7,002 nucleotides of DNA from NCBI GenBank assembly GCA_012515725.1, contig JAAYXU010000002.1, forward strand, positions 1-7,002, written 5' to 3'. Below are positions 1-6,991 of this stretch, piece after piece; within the stretch, counting starts at the first letter, position 1, and every line of letters starts with the position of its first letter. The stretch is from Clostridiales bacterium (lineage in GTDB: Bacteria; Bacillota; Clostridia; Christensenellales; UMGS416). The notes under the pieces are model-generated. The model was not told the DNA's origin, made no database searches, and saw nothing but the letters and a program-made list of their open reading frames with translations. Position numbers and translations under genes: made by a program.

Positions 1-1194
<1,194 letters not shown>

Positions 1195-1213
1195 TCAGCG
1201 TCTGAGTAAACGG

Positions 1214-1250
1214 GCGAGGCGGCTGGAAGAAACGGCCGCCCCGCTAATTT
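1214..1250 (+). terminator. Hairpin after tuf, probable weak terminator
   Basis: Twenty bases after the tuf stop, GGCGGC (1218-1223) pairs with GCCGCC (1235-1240). Past one A/C mismatch the stem continues as GCG (1214-1216) with CGC (1242-1244). The loop is about 11 bases. The sequence that follows is TAATTTATG rather than a clean T-run, so this may terminate poorly, act only as a 3' end stabiliser, or let some transcripts run on into the S10 operon. The stem is seen directly; its function is inferred from position and shape. Confidence 0.5.
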
Positions 1251-1260
1251 ATGGGTTCGA

Positions 1261-1300
1261 CAAAAAAATACTTGCATTAATTAAGGGTTTCGTGTATTAT
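1261..1300 (+). promoter_or_regulatory. Promoter of the S10 operon (sigma-A/sigma-70 type)
   Basis: A -35 box TTGCAT (1272-1277) and a -10 box TATTAT (1295-1300, five of six to TATAAT) are separated by exactly 17 bases. An A-tract (CAAAAAAAT, 1261-1269) lies directly upstream of the -35 box, where an UP element for the RNA polymerase alpha subunit would sit. The stretch is sharply AT-rich against GC-rich surroundings. Transcription would start near 1306-1308, giving a leader of about 172 bases before rpsJ. The -35 box is only moderate (TTG conserved). No better candidate is seen between tuf and rpsJ. Confidence 0.75.
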
Positions 1301-1306
1301 TAGTAA

Positions 1307-1478
1307 CTGCCGTCATTTGGGATGAGGTGGGAGGTTGCCTGCGCAGGGCAGGGTAATTTCCACTGACAAATGTCCGTAAGATCGGGCGACGGGTCCAGGT
1401 GGGCTCGCCGGTAAAATATAGGAGCGACACACCCGGCGAAGTGTATTTGGCCCGGTCAACAAAACAGGAGGAATTTCG
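1307..1478 (+). promoter_or_regulatory. Structured 5' leader RNA of the S10 operon, candidate ribosomal-protein leader
   Basis: The untranslated leader between the predicted start site and rpsJ contains two foldable domains. Domain 1 is a nested hairpin: CATTTG 1314-1319 with CAAATG 1367-1372, GTGGGA 1327-1332 with TTCCAC 1358-1363 (one G-U pair), and TGCC 1336-1339 with GGCA 1347-1350. The internal loop between the first two helices fits a kink-turn. Domain 2 has TCGCCGG 1405-1411 pairing with CCGGCGA 1433-1439, and next to it GGGC 1401-1404 can pair with GCCC 1450-1453. S10 operons are autoregulated through their leader by L4 in E. coli, and rpsJ leader RNAs are known in other groups, so a similar role is likely here; the ligand is unknown. 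I see no terminator-type T-run, so translational control is as possible as attenuation. The helices are found by eye and are not energy-evaluated. Confidence 0.6.
1466..1472 (+). promoter_or_regulatory. Ribosome binding site of rpsJ
   Basis: AGGAGGA lies six bases before the rpsJ ATG. It follows the structured leader. GGAA 1470-1473 at its 3' end could pair with UUCC 1358-1361, a segment that otherwise forms the 3' strand of the second helix in domain 1. Confidence 0.85.
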
Positions 1479-1787
1479 ATGGCAAGACAGAAAATCCGCA
1501 TCAAGCTGAAGTCGTATGATCACAGTCTCATAGATCAGTCGGCAAAGCGGATCGTCGAAACGGCGCAGCGTACCGGCGCGCAGGTGTCGGGGCCGATACC
1601 GCTGCCTACCGAGAAGGAGATCGTAACCATACTTCGCGCGCCCCACAAATATAAGGACAGCCGCGAGCAGTTCGAGATGCGCACACACAAGCGCCTCATC
1701 GACATCTATACCCCGACATCCAAAACAGTCGATCAGTTGATGCGCCAGGAGCTTCCCGCCGGCGTTGACATCGAGATCAAGCTGTGA
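1479..1787 (+). CDS. rpsJ: 30S ribosomal protein S10
   Basis: Small-subunit head protein; as NusE it also joins the NusB antitermination complex and contacts NusG to couple transcription with translation. The 102-residue product is the usual length. It starts MARQKIRIKLKSYDH, and the family-typical HKYKDSREQFEMRTHKRLID segment (about 56-75) and the PAGVDIEIKL end are present. The middle loop TGAQVSGPIPLPTEKE matches the exposed S10 loop region. The start is supported by AGGAGGA six bases upstream. It is the first gene of the operon, behind a structured leader, and its stop is followed 20 bases later by rplC. No defects seen. Confidence 0.98.
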   Translation: MARQKIRIKLKSYDHSLIDQSAKRIVETAQRTGAQVSGPIPLPTEKEIVTILRAPHKYKDSREQFEMRTHKRLIDIYTPTSKTVDQLMRQELPAGVDIEIKL

Positions 1788-1793
1788 CAGGTC

Positions 1794-1799
1794 AGGAGG
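1794..1799 (+). promoter_or_regulatory. Ribosome binding site that fixes the rplC start
   Basis: AGGAGG stands eight bases before the ATG at 1808. It decides between that ATG and an in-frame GTG at 1784 that overlaps the rpsJ stop, which has no such site at the right distance. Confidence 0.85.
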
Positions 1800-1807
1800 C
1801 GGAGTCG

Positions 1808-2440
1808 ATGAAGAAGGCGATACTTGGTATCAAGGTGGGCATGACCCAGATTTTCGCGAAGGACGGTACGCTCATACCCGTGACCGTCGTGGAAGCGGGG
1901 CCATGCACCGTCATTCGCAAAAAGACCGTCGAGCGCGACGGTTACAGCGCGCTGTGCGTCGGATTCGGGGAGATCCGCGAAAAGCGCGTGAACAGCCCCC
2001 TCATGGGCGAGTTCGAGAAAGCCGGGGTTACCTGCCGCCGTTATCAGCGGGAGCTGCCCCTTGAGAGCGCCGATTCCTACGAGGTCGGCCAGGACATCAA
2101 AGCCGATATGTTCGCCCAGGGAGACTGGGTCGATGTGACGGGCAAGACGCGCGGCCACGGATTCGCCGGCGTCATCAAGCGCTGGAACCAGCATCGCGGG
2201 CCCAAGACCCACGGCTCCAAATTCCACCGCGCCCCCGGCTCCATGGGCGCCACCTCGAGCCCGGGCCGCGTGTTTAAGAGCAAGCGCATGCCCGGCCATT
2301 ACGGCTTCGAGACGGTGACGATACAGAACCTCAAGGTCGTAAGGGTGGATGCCGAGCGCAACATGCTGCTCATAAGCGGCGCTGTGCCGGGAACGCGCGG
2401 CAGCCTGCTCATGATCCGCGACGCGGTCAAGAAGCAGTAG
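1808..2440 (+). CDS. rplC: 50S ribosomal protein L3
   Basis: Large-subunit protein that binds 23S rRNA early in assembly and reaches towards the peptidyl transferase centre with a long loop. From the ATG at 1808 the product is 210 residues, normal for bacterial L3, and begins MKKAILGIKVGMTQIF as expected. The long-loop region HGSKFHRAPGSMGATSSPG (about 139-157) is conserved. Where E. coli carries the methylated glutamine (GQNQTPG) this protein has GATSSPG, so the PrmB-type glutamine methylation site appears to be absent. The C-terminus has the usual VDAERNMLLISGAVPG. An in-frame GTG at 1784 would add eight residues (MTGQEAES), but the ribosome binding site and family alignment support 1808. 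It lies 28 bases before rplD. Confidence 0.97.
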   Translation: MKKAILGIKVGMTQIFAKDGTLIPVTVVEAGPCTVIRKKTVERDGYSALCVGFGEIREKRVNSPLMGEFEKAGVTCRRYQRELPLESADSYEVGQDIKADMFAQGDWVDVTGKTRGHGFAGVIKRWNQHRGPKTHGSKFHRAPGSMGATSSPGRVFKSKRMPGHYGFETVTIQNLKVVRVDAERNMLLISGAVPGTRGSLLMIRDAVKKQ

Positions 2441-2468
2441 GCCGTCCATCGTAAAGGAGGAAACGACA

Positions 2469-3089
2469 ATGCCCAATGTGGCTGTATACAATATGGAAGG
2501 CGCCAAGGTAGGGGAGATGACGCTGTCCGATGAGGTGTTCGGCGTGGAAATCAACGAAGCCGCGCTCCATCAGGTCGTCGTCGCGCAGCAGGCCAACGCC
2601 CGGCAGGGGACCCAGTCGGCGCTGACCCGCAGCGAGGTCAGAGGCGGCGGCCGTAAGCCCTGGCGTCAGAAGGGCACCGGCCGGGCCCGGCAGGGCTCGA
2701 CCCGCGCGCCCCAATGGCGGCACGGCGGCGTGGTATTCGCGCCAAAGCCCCGCTCTTATCGACAGAGCGTCAACCGGAAGGTGCGTCGTCTGGCGATGAA
2801 AAGCGCGCTGACCGCAAAGGCGCAAAGCGGCGAGCTCATCGTACTGGATTCGCTCAGCCTCTCCGAGGCCAAGACGCGCGAGATAGCAAAGGTGCTTAAG
2901 GCGCTTTCCGCCAGCTCTCCGATCATAGTACTGGCCGAGCCCGACGAGACGATCCGCAGGGCCAGCTCGAACATACCCGGCCTGAGCACCGCTCTTGTGG
3001 GCACGCTCAACGTGGTTGACATACTGCGCAGCGGTTCCTTCATCGTAACGCGGGAAGCCGCGCAGCAGATCGAGGAGGTGTACGCCTGA
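2469..3089 (+). CDS. rplD: 50S ribosomal protein L4
   Basis: Large-subunit protein with a globular part on the ribosome surface and an extended loop lining the exit tunnel. In E. coli it is also the repressor of its own S10 operon, which makes it the first candidate ligand for the leader at 1307-1478. The product is 206 residues, typical length. The extended basic loop is clear: TRSEVRGGGRKPWRQKGTGR (about 54-73), then ARQGSTRAPQWRHGGVVFAP. AAAGGAGG lies eight bases before the ATG. The TGA stop overlaps the rplW start by one base (TGATG), which suggests coupled translation. No defects seen. Autoregulation in this organism is inferred, not shown. Confidence 0.97.
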   Translation: MPNVAVYNMEGAKVGEMTLSDEVFGVEINEAALHQVVVAQQANARQGTQSALTRSEVRGGGRKPWRQKGTGRARQGSTRAPQWRHGGVVFAPKPRSYRQSVNRKVRRLAMKSALTAKAQSGELIVLDSLSLSEAKTREIAKVLKALSASSPIIVLAEPDETIRRASSNIPGLSTALVGTLNVVDILRSGSFIVTREAAQQIEEVYA

Positions 3090-3385
3090 TGAAAACGCCA
3101 TACGACGTCATACTCCGCCCGGTCATGTCCGAGCAGAGCTACGAGAACGCGGCCGACCGTAAGTACACCTTCATCGTCGCGAAGAACGCGAACAAGTTCG
3201 ATATTAAGTGGGCCGCCGAGACGATTTTCGGCGTCAAGGTCACCGCTGTCAACACGCTCATACGCCGCGGAAAGAAAAAGCGGATGGGCCGACACGAGGG
3301 CTATCGCGCCACCACCAAGCGCGCCATTGTCCGGGTTACTCCCGACAGTCCGCCCATCGAGTTCTTCGACAGCGCCATCCAGTAA
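3089..3385 (+). CDS. rplW: 50S ribosomal protein L23
   Basis: Large-subunit protein at the exit of the peptide tunnel, where it forms a docking site for trigger factor and the signal recognition particle. The product is 98 residues, as expected. It begins MKTPYDVILRPVMSEQSYE, and the basic loop RRGKKKRMGRHEGYRATTKRA (about 59-79) that contacts 23S rRNA is present. The start shares one base with the rplD stop; its AGGAGG (3073-3078) lies inside the rplD coding region, ten bases upstream. It ends 18 bases before rplB. Confidence 0.97.
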   Translation: MKTPYDVILRPVMSEQSYENAADRKYTFIVAKNANKFDIKWAAETIFGVKVTAVNTLIRRGKKKRMGRHEGYRATTKRAIVRVTPDSPPIEFFDSAIQ

Positions 3386-3403
3386 CGAGGGAGGATCAGC
3401 ACC

Positions 3404-4237
3404 ATGCCCATTAAAAAGAAAAAGCCGACTTCTCCGGCGCGCCGGTTCATGACCGTGGTATCCTTCGAGGAGATCACGACGCGCACCCCCGAAAGGTCGC
3501 TGCTTACAGAGCTTAAGTATAATGCCGGCCGCAACGCGCACGGACGCATCACCGTCCGCCACCGCGGCGGTCAGGCGCGCCGCAAGTACCGCATCATCGA
3601 CTTTAAGCGCATGAAGGATGGCGTGCCGGCTAAGGTCGCCTCGATCGAGTACGATCCCAACCGCTCGGCACATATCGCGCTCCTTCACTACGCGGACGGC
3701 GAGAAGCGTTACATACTCGCGCCGCTGGGCCTCAAGGTCGGCGACACGGTCGCCAGCGGCGAGGGCATCGACATCATGCCCGGCAATACGATGCCGCTCT
3801 CGGCGATACCGCTGGGAACCCTCGTTCACAATATCGAGATGGTACCGGGAAAGGGCGGTCAGATGGCCCGTTCAGCCGGAACGGCCGCGCAGCTCATGGC
3901 CAAGGAGGGCGCCATGGCCACACTGCGTCTCCCATCGGGCGAGATGCGCATGGTTCCCAGTTCCTGCCGCGCCACGATCGGGCAGATCGGGAACATCGAC
4001 TACGCAAACCAGTCGCTGGGAAAAGCCGGCCGCAAGCGCCATATGGGTTACAGGCCCAGCGTTCGCGGCGTCGTGATGAACCCGGTGGATCACCCGCACG
4101 GCGGCGGCGAGGGCAAGTCGCCCATCGGCATGCCTTCCCCCATGACGCCATGGGGCAAGCCCACGCTTGGCTACAAGACGCGCAAGAAAAAGAACACGAG
4201 CGACAAGTACATCGTCAAGCGCAGGGACAAGAAGTAA
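3404..4237 (+). CDS. rplB: 50S ribosomal protein L2
   Basis: One of the largest and most conserved ribosomal proteins; it binds domain IV of 23S rRNA and is needed for subunit joining and peptidyl transferase activity. The product is 277 residues, matching the family. The N-terminal OB-like part contains the ITVRHRGGQARRKYRIIDFK segment. The SH3-like C-terminal domain has the hallmark NPVDHPHGGGEGK, with His at 230 and 232 next to Asp229, the functionally important histidine region of the family. The basic tail ends KKKNTSDKYIVKRRDKK. A GGGAGG site lies nine bases before the ATG. It ends 14 bases before rpsS. Confidence 0.98.
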   Translation: MPIKKKKPTSPARRFMTVVSFEEITTRTPERSLLTELKYNAGRNAHGRITVRHRGGQARRKYRIIDFKRMKDGVPAKVASIEYDPNRSAHIALLHYADGEKRYILAPLGLKVGDTVASGEGIDIMPGNTMPLSAIPLGTLVHNIEMVPGKGGQMARSAGTAAQLMAKEGAMATLRLPSGEMRMVPSSCRATIGQIGNIDYANQSLGKAGRKRHMGYRPSVRGVVMNPVDHPHGGGEGKSPIGMPSPMTPWGKPTLGYKTRKKKNTSDKYIVKRRDKK

Positions 4238-4251
4238 GGGAGGCATAAAGG

Positions 4252-4530
4252 ATGAGCAGATCCGTCAAAAAGGGACCCTTTGTGCAGGAGCGCCTGAGCG
4301 CGCGCATCGCGCAGATGAACGAAAAGAACGAGAAGAAGGTCGTCAGGACATGGTCCCGCGCGTCCACAATCTTCCCGGATTTCGTGGGTCATACGATCGC
4401 CGTTCACGACGGACGCAAGCATGTGCCCGTCTACATCACCGAGGATATGGTTGGACACAAGCTGGGTGAGTTCGCCCCCACCCGCACATTCCGCGGCCAC
4501 GCCGGGGAAAAGTCCAGCTCTGTCAAGTAA
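4252..4530 (+). CDS. rpsS: 30S ribosomal protein S19
   Basis: Small-subunit head protein that pairs with S13 and lies near the A-site tRNA. The 92-residue product is the usual size and starts MSRSVKKGPFV. The diagnostic signature VHDGRKHVPVYITEDMVGHK and the following LGEFAPTRTFRGH are intact. The ribosome binding site AAGGGAGG overlaps the rplB stop and sits eight bases before the ATG. Its stop lies 12 bases before rplV. Confidence 0.97.
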   Translation: MSRSVKKGPFVQERLSARIAQMNEKNEKKVVRTWSRASTIFPDFVGHTIAVHDGRKHVPVYITEDMVGHKLGEFAPTRTFRGHAGEKSSSVK

Positions 4531-4542
4531 GGAGGAAGCACG

Positions 4543-4932
4543 ATGGCAACCCGAGTAAAGGAAAAGGCCGCCGCGCGGCGTCAGGCAGCCGACATACGGC
4601 CACGCGCAGTGGCGCGCTATCAGCGCATTTCCTCCATGAAAGCAAAGGCCGTTATTGATCTTATCCGCGGCAAGCGGGTAGACGACGCTCTGGCGATACT
4701 GGCCAATACGGCCAAGTCCGCCTCGCCGATCGTGGAAAAGACACTTAAGTCGGCCATAGCTAATGCTGAGAACAACCTGGAAATGGATCGGGCGAATCTC
4801 TATATCGCAGAAATATCCGCCAATCAGGGCCCGGCGCTCAAGCGCATGCGTCCCGGATCGCGCGGCATGGCGAAGCTGTACAAGCACAGAACCAGCCATA
4901 TAACCGTAATCCTCGACCAGGTCAGCAGATAA
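4543..4932 (+). CDS. rplV: 50S ribosomal protein L22, with N-terminal extension
   Basis: Large-subunit protein whose long beta hairpin forms part of the exit tunnel wall, a site linked to macrolide action. The product is 129 residues against 110 in E. coli. The extra length is a basic N-terminal stretch, MATRVKEKAAARRQAADIRP, before the conserved core ARYQRISSMKAKAVIDLIRG (about 24-43). The core then shows SAIANAENN, the tunnel hairpin region ANQGPALKRMRPGSRG, and the end HRTSHITVILD. The start is fixed by AAGGAGG seven bases upstream, so the extension appears genuine; I recall similar extensions in Clostridia. The usual GRA..I before the KRTSHIT motif reads GMAKLYKH here, a mild divergence. 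It ends 13 bases before rpsC. Confidence 0.97.
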   Translation: MATRVKEKAAARRQAADIRPRAVARYQRISSMKAKAVIDLIRGKRVDDALAILANTAKSASPIVEKTLKSAIANAENNLEMDRANLYIAEISANQGPALKRMRPGSRGMAKLYKHRTSHITVILDQVSR

Positions 4933-4945
4933 AGGAGGAACACCG

Positions 4946-5659
4946 ATGGGTCAAAAGGTTCACCCCAATGGGGCCCGCGTAGGAGTCATCCGCGACTGTG
5001 ACGCCCGCTGGTTTGCCGCCAAGAAGGAATTCGCCGACTTCCTCATTGAGGATAAGAAGGTACGCGATTATCTCAAGGAGAAGCTCTTCATAGCGGGCAT
5101 TTCCCGACTGGAGATAGAGCGGGCCGGCGGAAAACTGACGGTGGGGATCCATACCGCAAAGCCCGGCATCATCATCGGTAAGGGCGGCGCGGGCGTGACG
5201 GCGCTTAAGAATGAAGTGGAAAAACTGACCGGCCGCACGGTCAACCTCAATATATACGAGGTGCGCAATCCCGATATCGACGCGCAGCTCATCGCCGAGA
5301 ACATCGCCTCGCAGCTTGAGCGGAGGATCTCATTCCGCCGCGCCATGAAGCAGGTCATCGGCAGAGCGATGAAGAACGGCGCAAAGGGGATAAAGACGCA
5401 GGTTTCGGGCCGCCTGGGCGGAGCCGAGATCGCGCGCAGCGAGGGCTACCACGAGGGGTCGATTCCTCTGCAGACCCTCAGGGCCAATATCGAGTACGGC
5501 TTTGCGGAGGCCAAGACCACATACGGCCGCATCGGCTGCAAGGTCTGGGTGTACCGCGGCGAGATCCTTCCCGGCAGCGGACTGCTGCGTCCAAGCGAGC
5601 AGGCCGCCAATGAGCCGCCGCGCAGGCCCCAGCGCCGCCGCAGAGAAGGAGGCAGATAG
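4946..5659 (+). CDS. rpsC: 30S ribosomal protein S3
   Basis: Small-subunit protein at the mRNA entry channel, with a role in mRNA unwinding. The product is 237 residues, close to the 233 of E. coli. It begins MGQKVHPNGARVGVIRD, the usual start. A type II KH RNA-binding domain occupies roughly 39-107, with the GKGG loop at 78-81 (PGIIIGKGGAGV). The C-terminal S3 domain has GAKGIKTQVSGRLGGAEIAR and the YGRIGCKVWVYRGEILPG stretch. The last 20 residues are a proline- and arginine-rich tail (PPRRPQRRRREGG), probably disordered and rRNA-binding. AAAGGAGG overlaps the rplV stop, seven bases before the ATG. Only two bases separate its stop from rplP. Confidence 0.98.
   Translation: MGQKVHPNGARVGVIRDCDARWFAAKKEFADFLIEDKKVRDYLKEKLFIAGISRLEIERAGGKLTVGIHTAKPGIIIGKGGAGVTALKNEVEKLTGRTVNLNIYEVRNPDIDAQLIAENIASQLERRISFRRAMKQVIGRAMKNGAKGIKTQVSGRLGGAEIARSEGYHEGSIPLQTLRANIEYGFAEAKTTYGRIGCKVWVYRGEILPGSGLLRPSEQAANEPPRRPQRRRREGGR
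5646..5652 (+). promoter_or_regulatory. Ribosome binding site that fixes the rplP start
   Basis: AAGGAGG inside the end of rpsC sits nine bases before the ATG at 5662. A second in-frame ATG at 5668 would be 15 bases away, so the MLMPKR start is preferred to MPKR. Confidence 0.75.
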
Positions 5660-5661
5660 TA

Positions 5662-6102
5662 ATGTTGATGCCAAAGCGCGTCAAGCGTAGAAAGCAGATG
5701 CGCGGCCGCATGACCGGACGCGCGACCCGCGGGAATACCGTGACCTACGGAGAGTACGGACTTGTGGCCCTGGAACCGGGCTGGATAACAAGCAACCAGA
5801 TCGAAGCCGCCCGTATCGCTATGACCCGCCACATTCACCGCGGCGGCCAGGTATGGATTAAAATCTTTCCGGATAAGCCGGTAACGAAGAAGCCCGCCGA
5901 GACCCGGATGGGCAAGGGCAAGGGAGCGCCCGAGTACTGGGTGGCCGTCGTAAAGCCCGACCGCGTCATGTTCGAGATCGGCGGCGTGGAGGAGGAAGAG
6001 GCCCGCGAATCGCTTCGGCTGGCCGGACACAAACTGCCCATACGGACCAAGATCGTCACAAAGGGCGCCGAGGACAGCATGACAGGTGGTGATGGTACAT
6101 GA
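5662..6102 (+). CDS. rplP: 50S ribosomal protein L16
   Basis: Late-assembling large-subunit protein near the A-site tRNA elbow and the peptidyl transferase centre. The product is 146 residues, about ten longer than E. coli L16 because of an acidic, glycine-rich tail (GAEDSMTGGDGT). The N-terminus MLMPKRVKRRKQMRGRMTG is typical of Bacillota. Conserved blocks are TSNQIEAARIAMTRHIHRGG and PVTKKPAETRMGKGKGAPEY, which contains the arginine that is hydroxylated in E. coli. The start at 5662 is supported by the ribosome binding site at 5646-5652. The stop overlaps the rpmC start by four bases (ATGA). Confidence 0.97.
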   Translation: MLMPKRVKRRKQMRGRMTGRATRGNTVTYGEYGLVALEPGWITSNQIEAARIAMTRHIHRGGQVWIKIFPDKPVTKKPAETRMGKGKGAPEYWVAVVKPDRVMFEIGGVEEEEARESLRLAGHKLPIRTKIVTKGAEDSMTGGDGT

Positions 6103-6299
6103 ATGCTCTCAAATTGCGCGAACTTACCACGCAGGAGCTCAACGAAAAGATCGGCGAGCTAAGGAACGAGCTTTTCAACCTCCGCTTTCAGCAGGCCACA
6201 GGCCAGCTGAACAACCCCATGTCCATCCGCGAGTGCCGCAAGAATATCGCGCGGGTGAACACTATCCTCCGCGAGCGCGAGCTCGAGCGGGCCCAGTAA
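6099..6299 (+). CDS. rpmC: 50S ribosomal protein L29
   Basis: Small two-helix protein at the tunnel exit beside L23, part of the docking area for trigger factor. The 66-residue product is the usual size: a first helix LRELTTQELNEKIGELRNEL, the conserved FNLRFQQATGQL link, and a second helix with RKNIARVNTILRERE. It begins at the ATG that overlaps the rplP stop in ATGA, so translation is probably coupled. Its upstream site (AGGTGGTGAT, 6084-6093) is weaker than those of its neighbours, consistent with dependence on coupling. It ends 13 bases before rpsQ. Confidence 0.96.
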   Translation: MNALKLRELTTQELNEKIGELRNELFNLRFQQATGQLNNPMSIRECRKNIARVNTILRERELERAQ

Positions 6300-6312
6300 G
6301 GAGAATGCCGCA

Positions 6313-6576
6313 ATGAGTGAAGAGAAAAGAAACCTGCGCAAAACGCGGATAGGCACCGTTGTCAGCGATAAAATGCAAAAAACGGTAGTCGTAGAAATTA
6401 AGGATAAGATCAAGCACCCTTTGTATGGCAAGACAATCAACCAAACGAAGCGCCTGGCGGCCCATGATGAGGATGGGCAGTGCGGCATCGGAGACCGTGT
6501 CCGCCTGATGGAAACCCGGCCGCTGTCAAGAACCAAGCGGTGGCGCGTGGTGGAGATCATAGAGAAGGCCAAATAA
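6313..6576 (+). CDS. rpsQ: 30S ribosomal protein S17
   Basis: Small-subunit protein of the OB-fold type that binds 16S rRNA early in assembly. The product is 87 residues, typical length. Characteristic blocks are NLRKTRIGTVVSDKMQKTVV, KHPLYGKTI, the AHDEDGQCGIGDRVRLMETRP signature (about 50-70), and the end KRWRVVEIIEKAK. AAGGAG overlaps the rpmC stop, nine bases before the ATG. It is followed by a 30-base gap, the widest inside the operon. Confidence 0.97.
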   Translation: MSEEKRNLRKTRIGTVVSDKMQKTVVVEIKDKIKHPLYGKTINQTKRLAAHDEDGQCGIGDRVRLMETRPLSRTKRWRVVEIIEKAK

Positions 6577-6606
6577 GGCCGGCTGCAGGATAGGAGGGTA
6601 TCACCC

Positions 6607-6975
6607 ATGATTCAAGCGCAAACCCGCCTGAAGGTAGCCGACAATTCCGGCGCGAAGGAGATCAGCTGCATTCGCGTGCTGGGCGGTTCGGTTCACTACA
6701 CGGCAGGCATAGGCGACATCATCGTCGCCTCGGTGAAGACCGCTTCTCACGGCGGCGTCGTCAAGAAGGGCGATGTCGTCAGAGCCGTAGTGGTCCGCAC
6801 ACACAAGGAAACCCGTCGTACCGACGGATCCTATATTCGTTTTGACGACAACGCCGCCGTCATCATCGACGACCAGAAGCAGCCCCGCGGGACCCGAATA
6901 TTCGGGCCGGTAGGCCGCGAGCTGCGCGAGAAGAACTTCATGCGCATCATTTCGCTGGCGCCCGAAGTGCTGTAA
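6607..6975 (+). CDS. rplN: 50S ribosomal protein L14
   Basis: Large-subunit protein that forms part of the interface with the 30S subunit and is the binding site of the silencing factor RsfS. The product is 122 residues, the exact family length. It starts MIQAQTRLKVADNSGAKEI, and has GGVVKKGDVVRAVVVRT, SYIRFDDNAAVIIDD, PRGTRIFGPVGREL and the conserved end IISLAPEVL. AGGAGG (6592-6597) lies nine bases before the ATG. It ends 16 bases before rplX. Confidence 0.98.
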   Translation: MIQAQTRLKVADNSGAKEISCIRVLGGSVHYTAGIGDIIVASVKTASHGGVVKKGDVVRAVVVRTHKETRRTDGSYIRFDDNAAVIIDDQKQPRGTRIFGPVGRELREKNFMRIISLAPEVL

Positions 6976-6991
6976 GGGAGGAGCGATCAAT

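Noticed and set aside
1322..1366. Short leader reading frame of 14 codons starting at ATG 1322
   Set aside because: No ribosome binding site upstream, and the start lies inside the leader's internal loop. Probably chance, though it would cross the main hairpin if translated.
1370..1414. Second short leader frame of 14 codons, ending just after the TCGCCGG strand
   Set aside because: The stop position is suggestive of attenuation, but there is no ribosome binding site, no run of regulatory codons and no terminator T-run after it.
1784..1810. GTG at 1784 as the start of rplC, overlapping the rpsJ stop
   Set aside because: It would add eight residues absent from L3 proteins. AGGAGG at 1794-1799 fits the ATG at 1808.
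1733..2554. Minus-strand open frame of 273 codons opposite rplC
   Set aside because: Same explanation: it lies antisense to rplC and crosses into rpsJ and rplD, with no recognisable protein.
2756..3829. Long minus-strand open frame of 357 codons opposite rplD, rplW and rplB
   Set aside because: It mirrors three certain ribosomal genes, spans their boundaries and matches no family I know. GC-rich, codon-biased genes commonly leave such open antisense frames.
4171..4899. Minus-strand open frame of 242 codons opposite rpsS and rplV
   Set aside because: Antisense shadow crossing two certain genes; no recognisable domain.
6305..6316. Three-codon frame ATG CCG CAA TGA overlapping the rpsQ start
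   Set aside because: Only one base separates it from the AAGGAG site, and it is too short to distinguish from chance. The spacing fits the rpsQ ATG at 6313.
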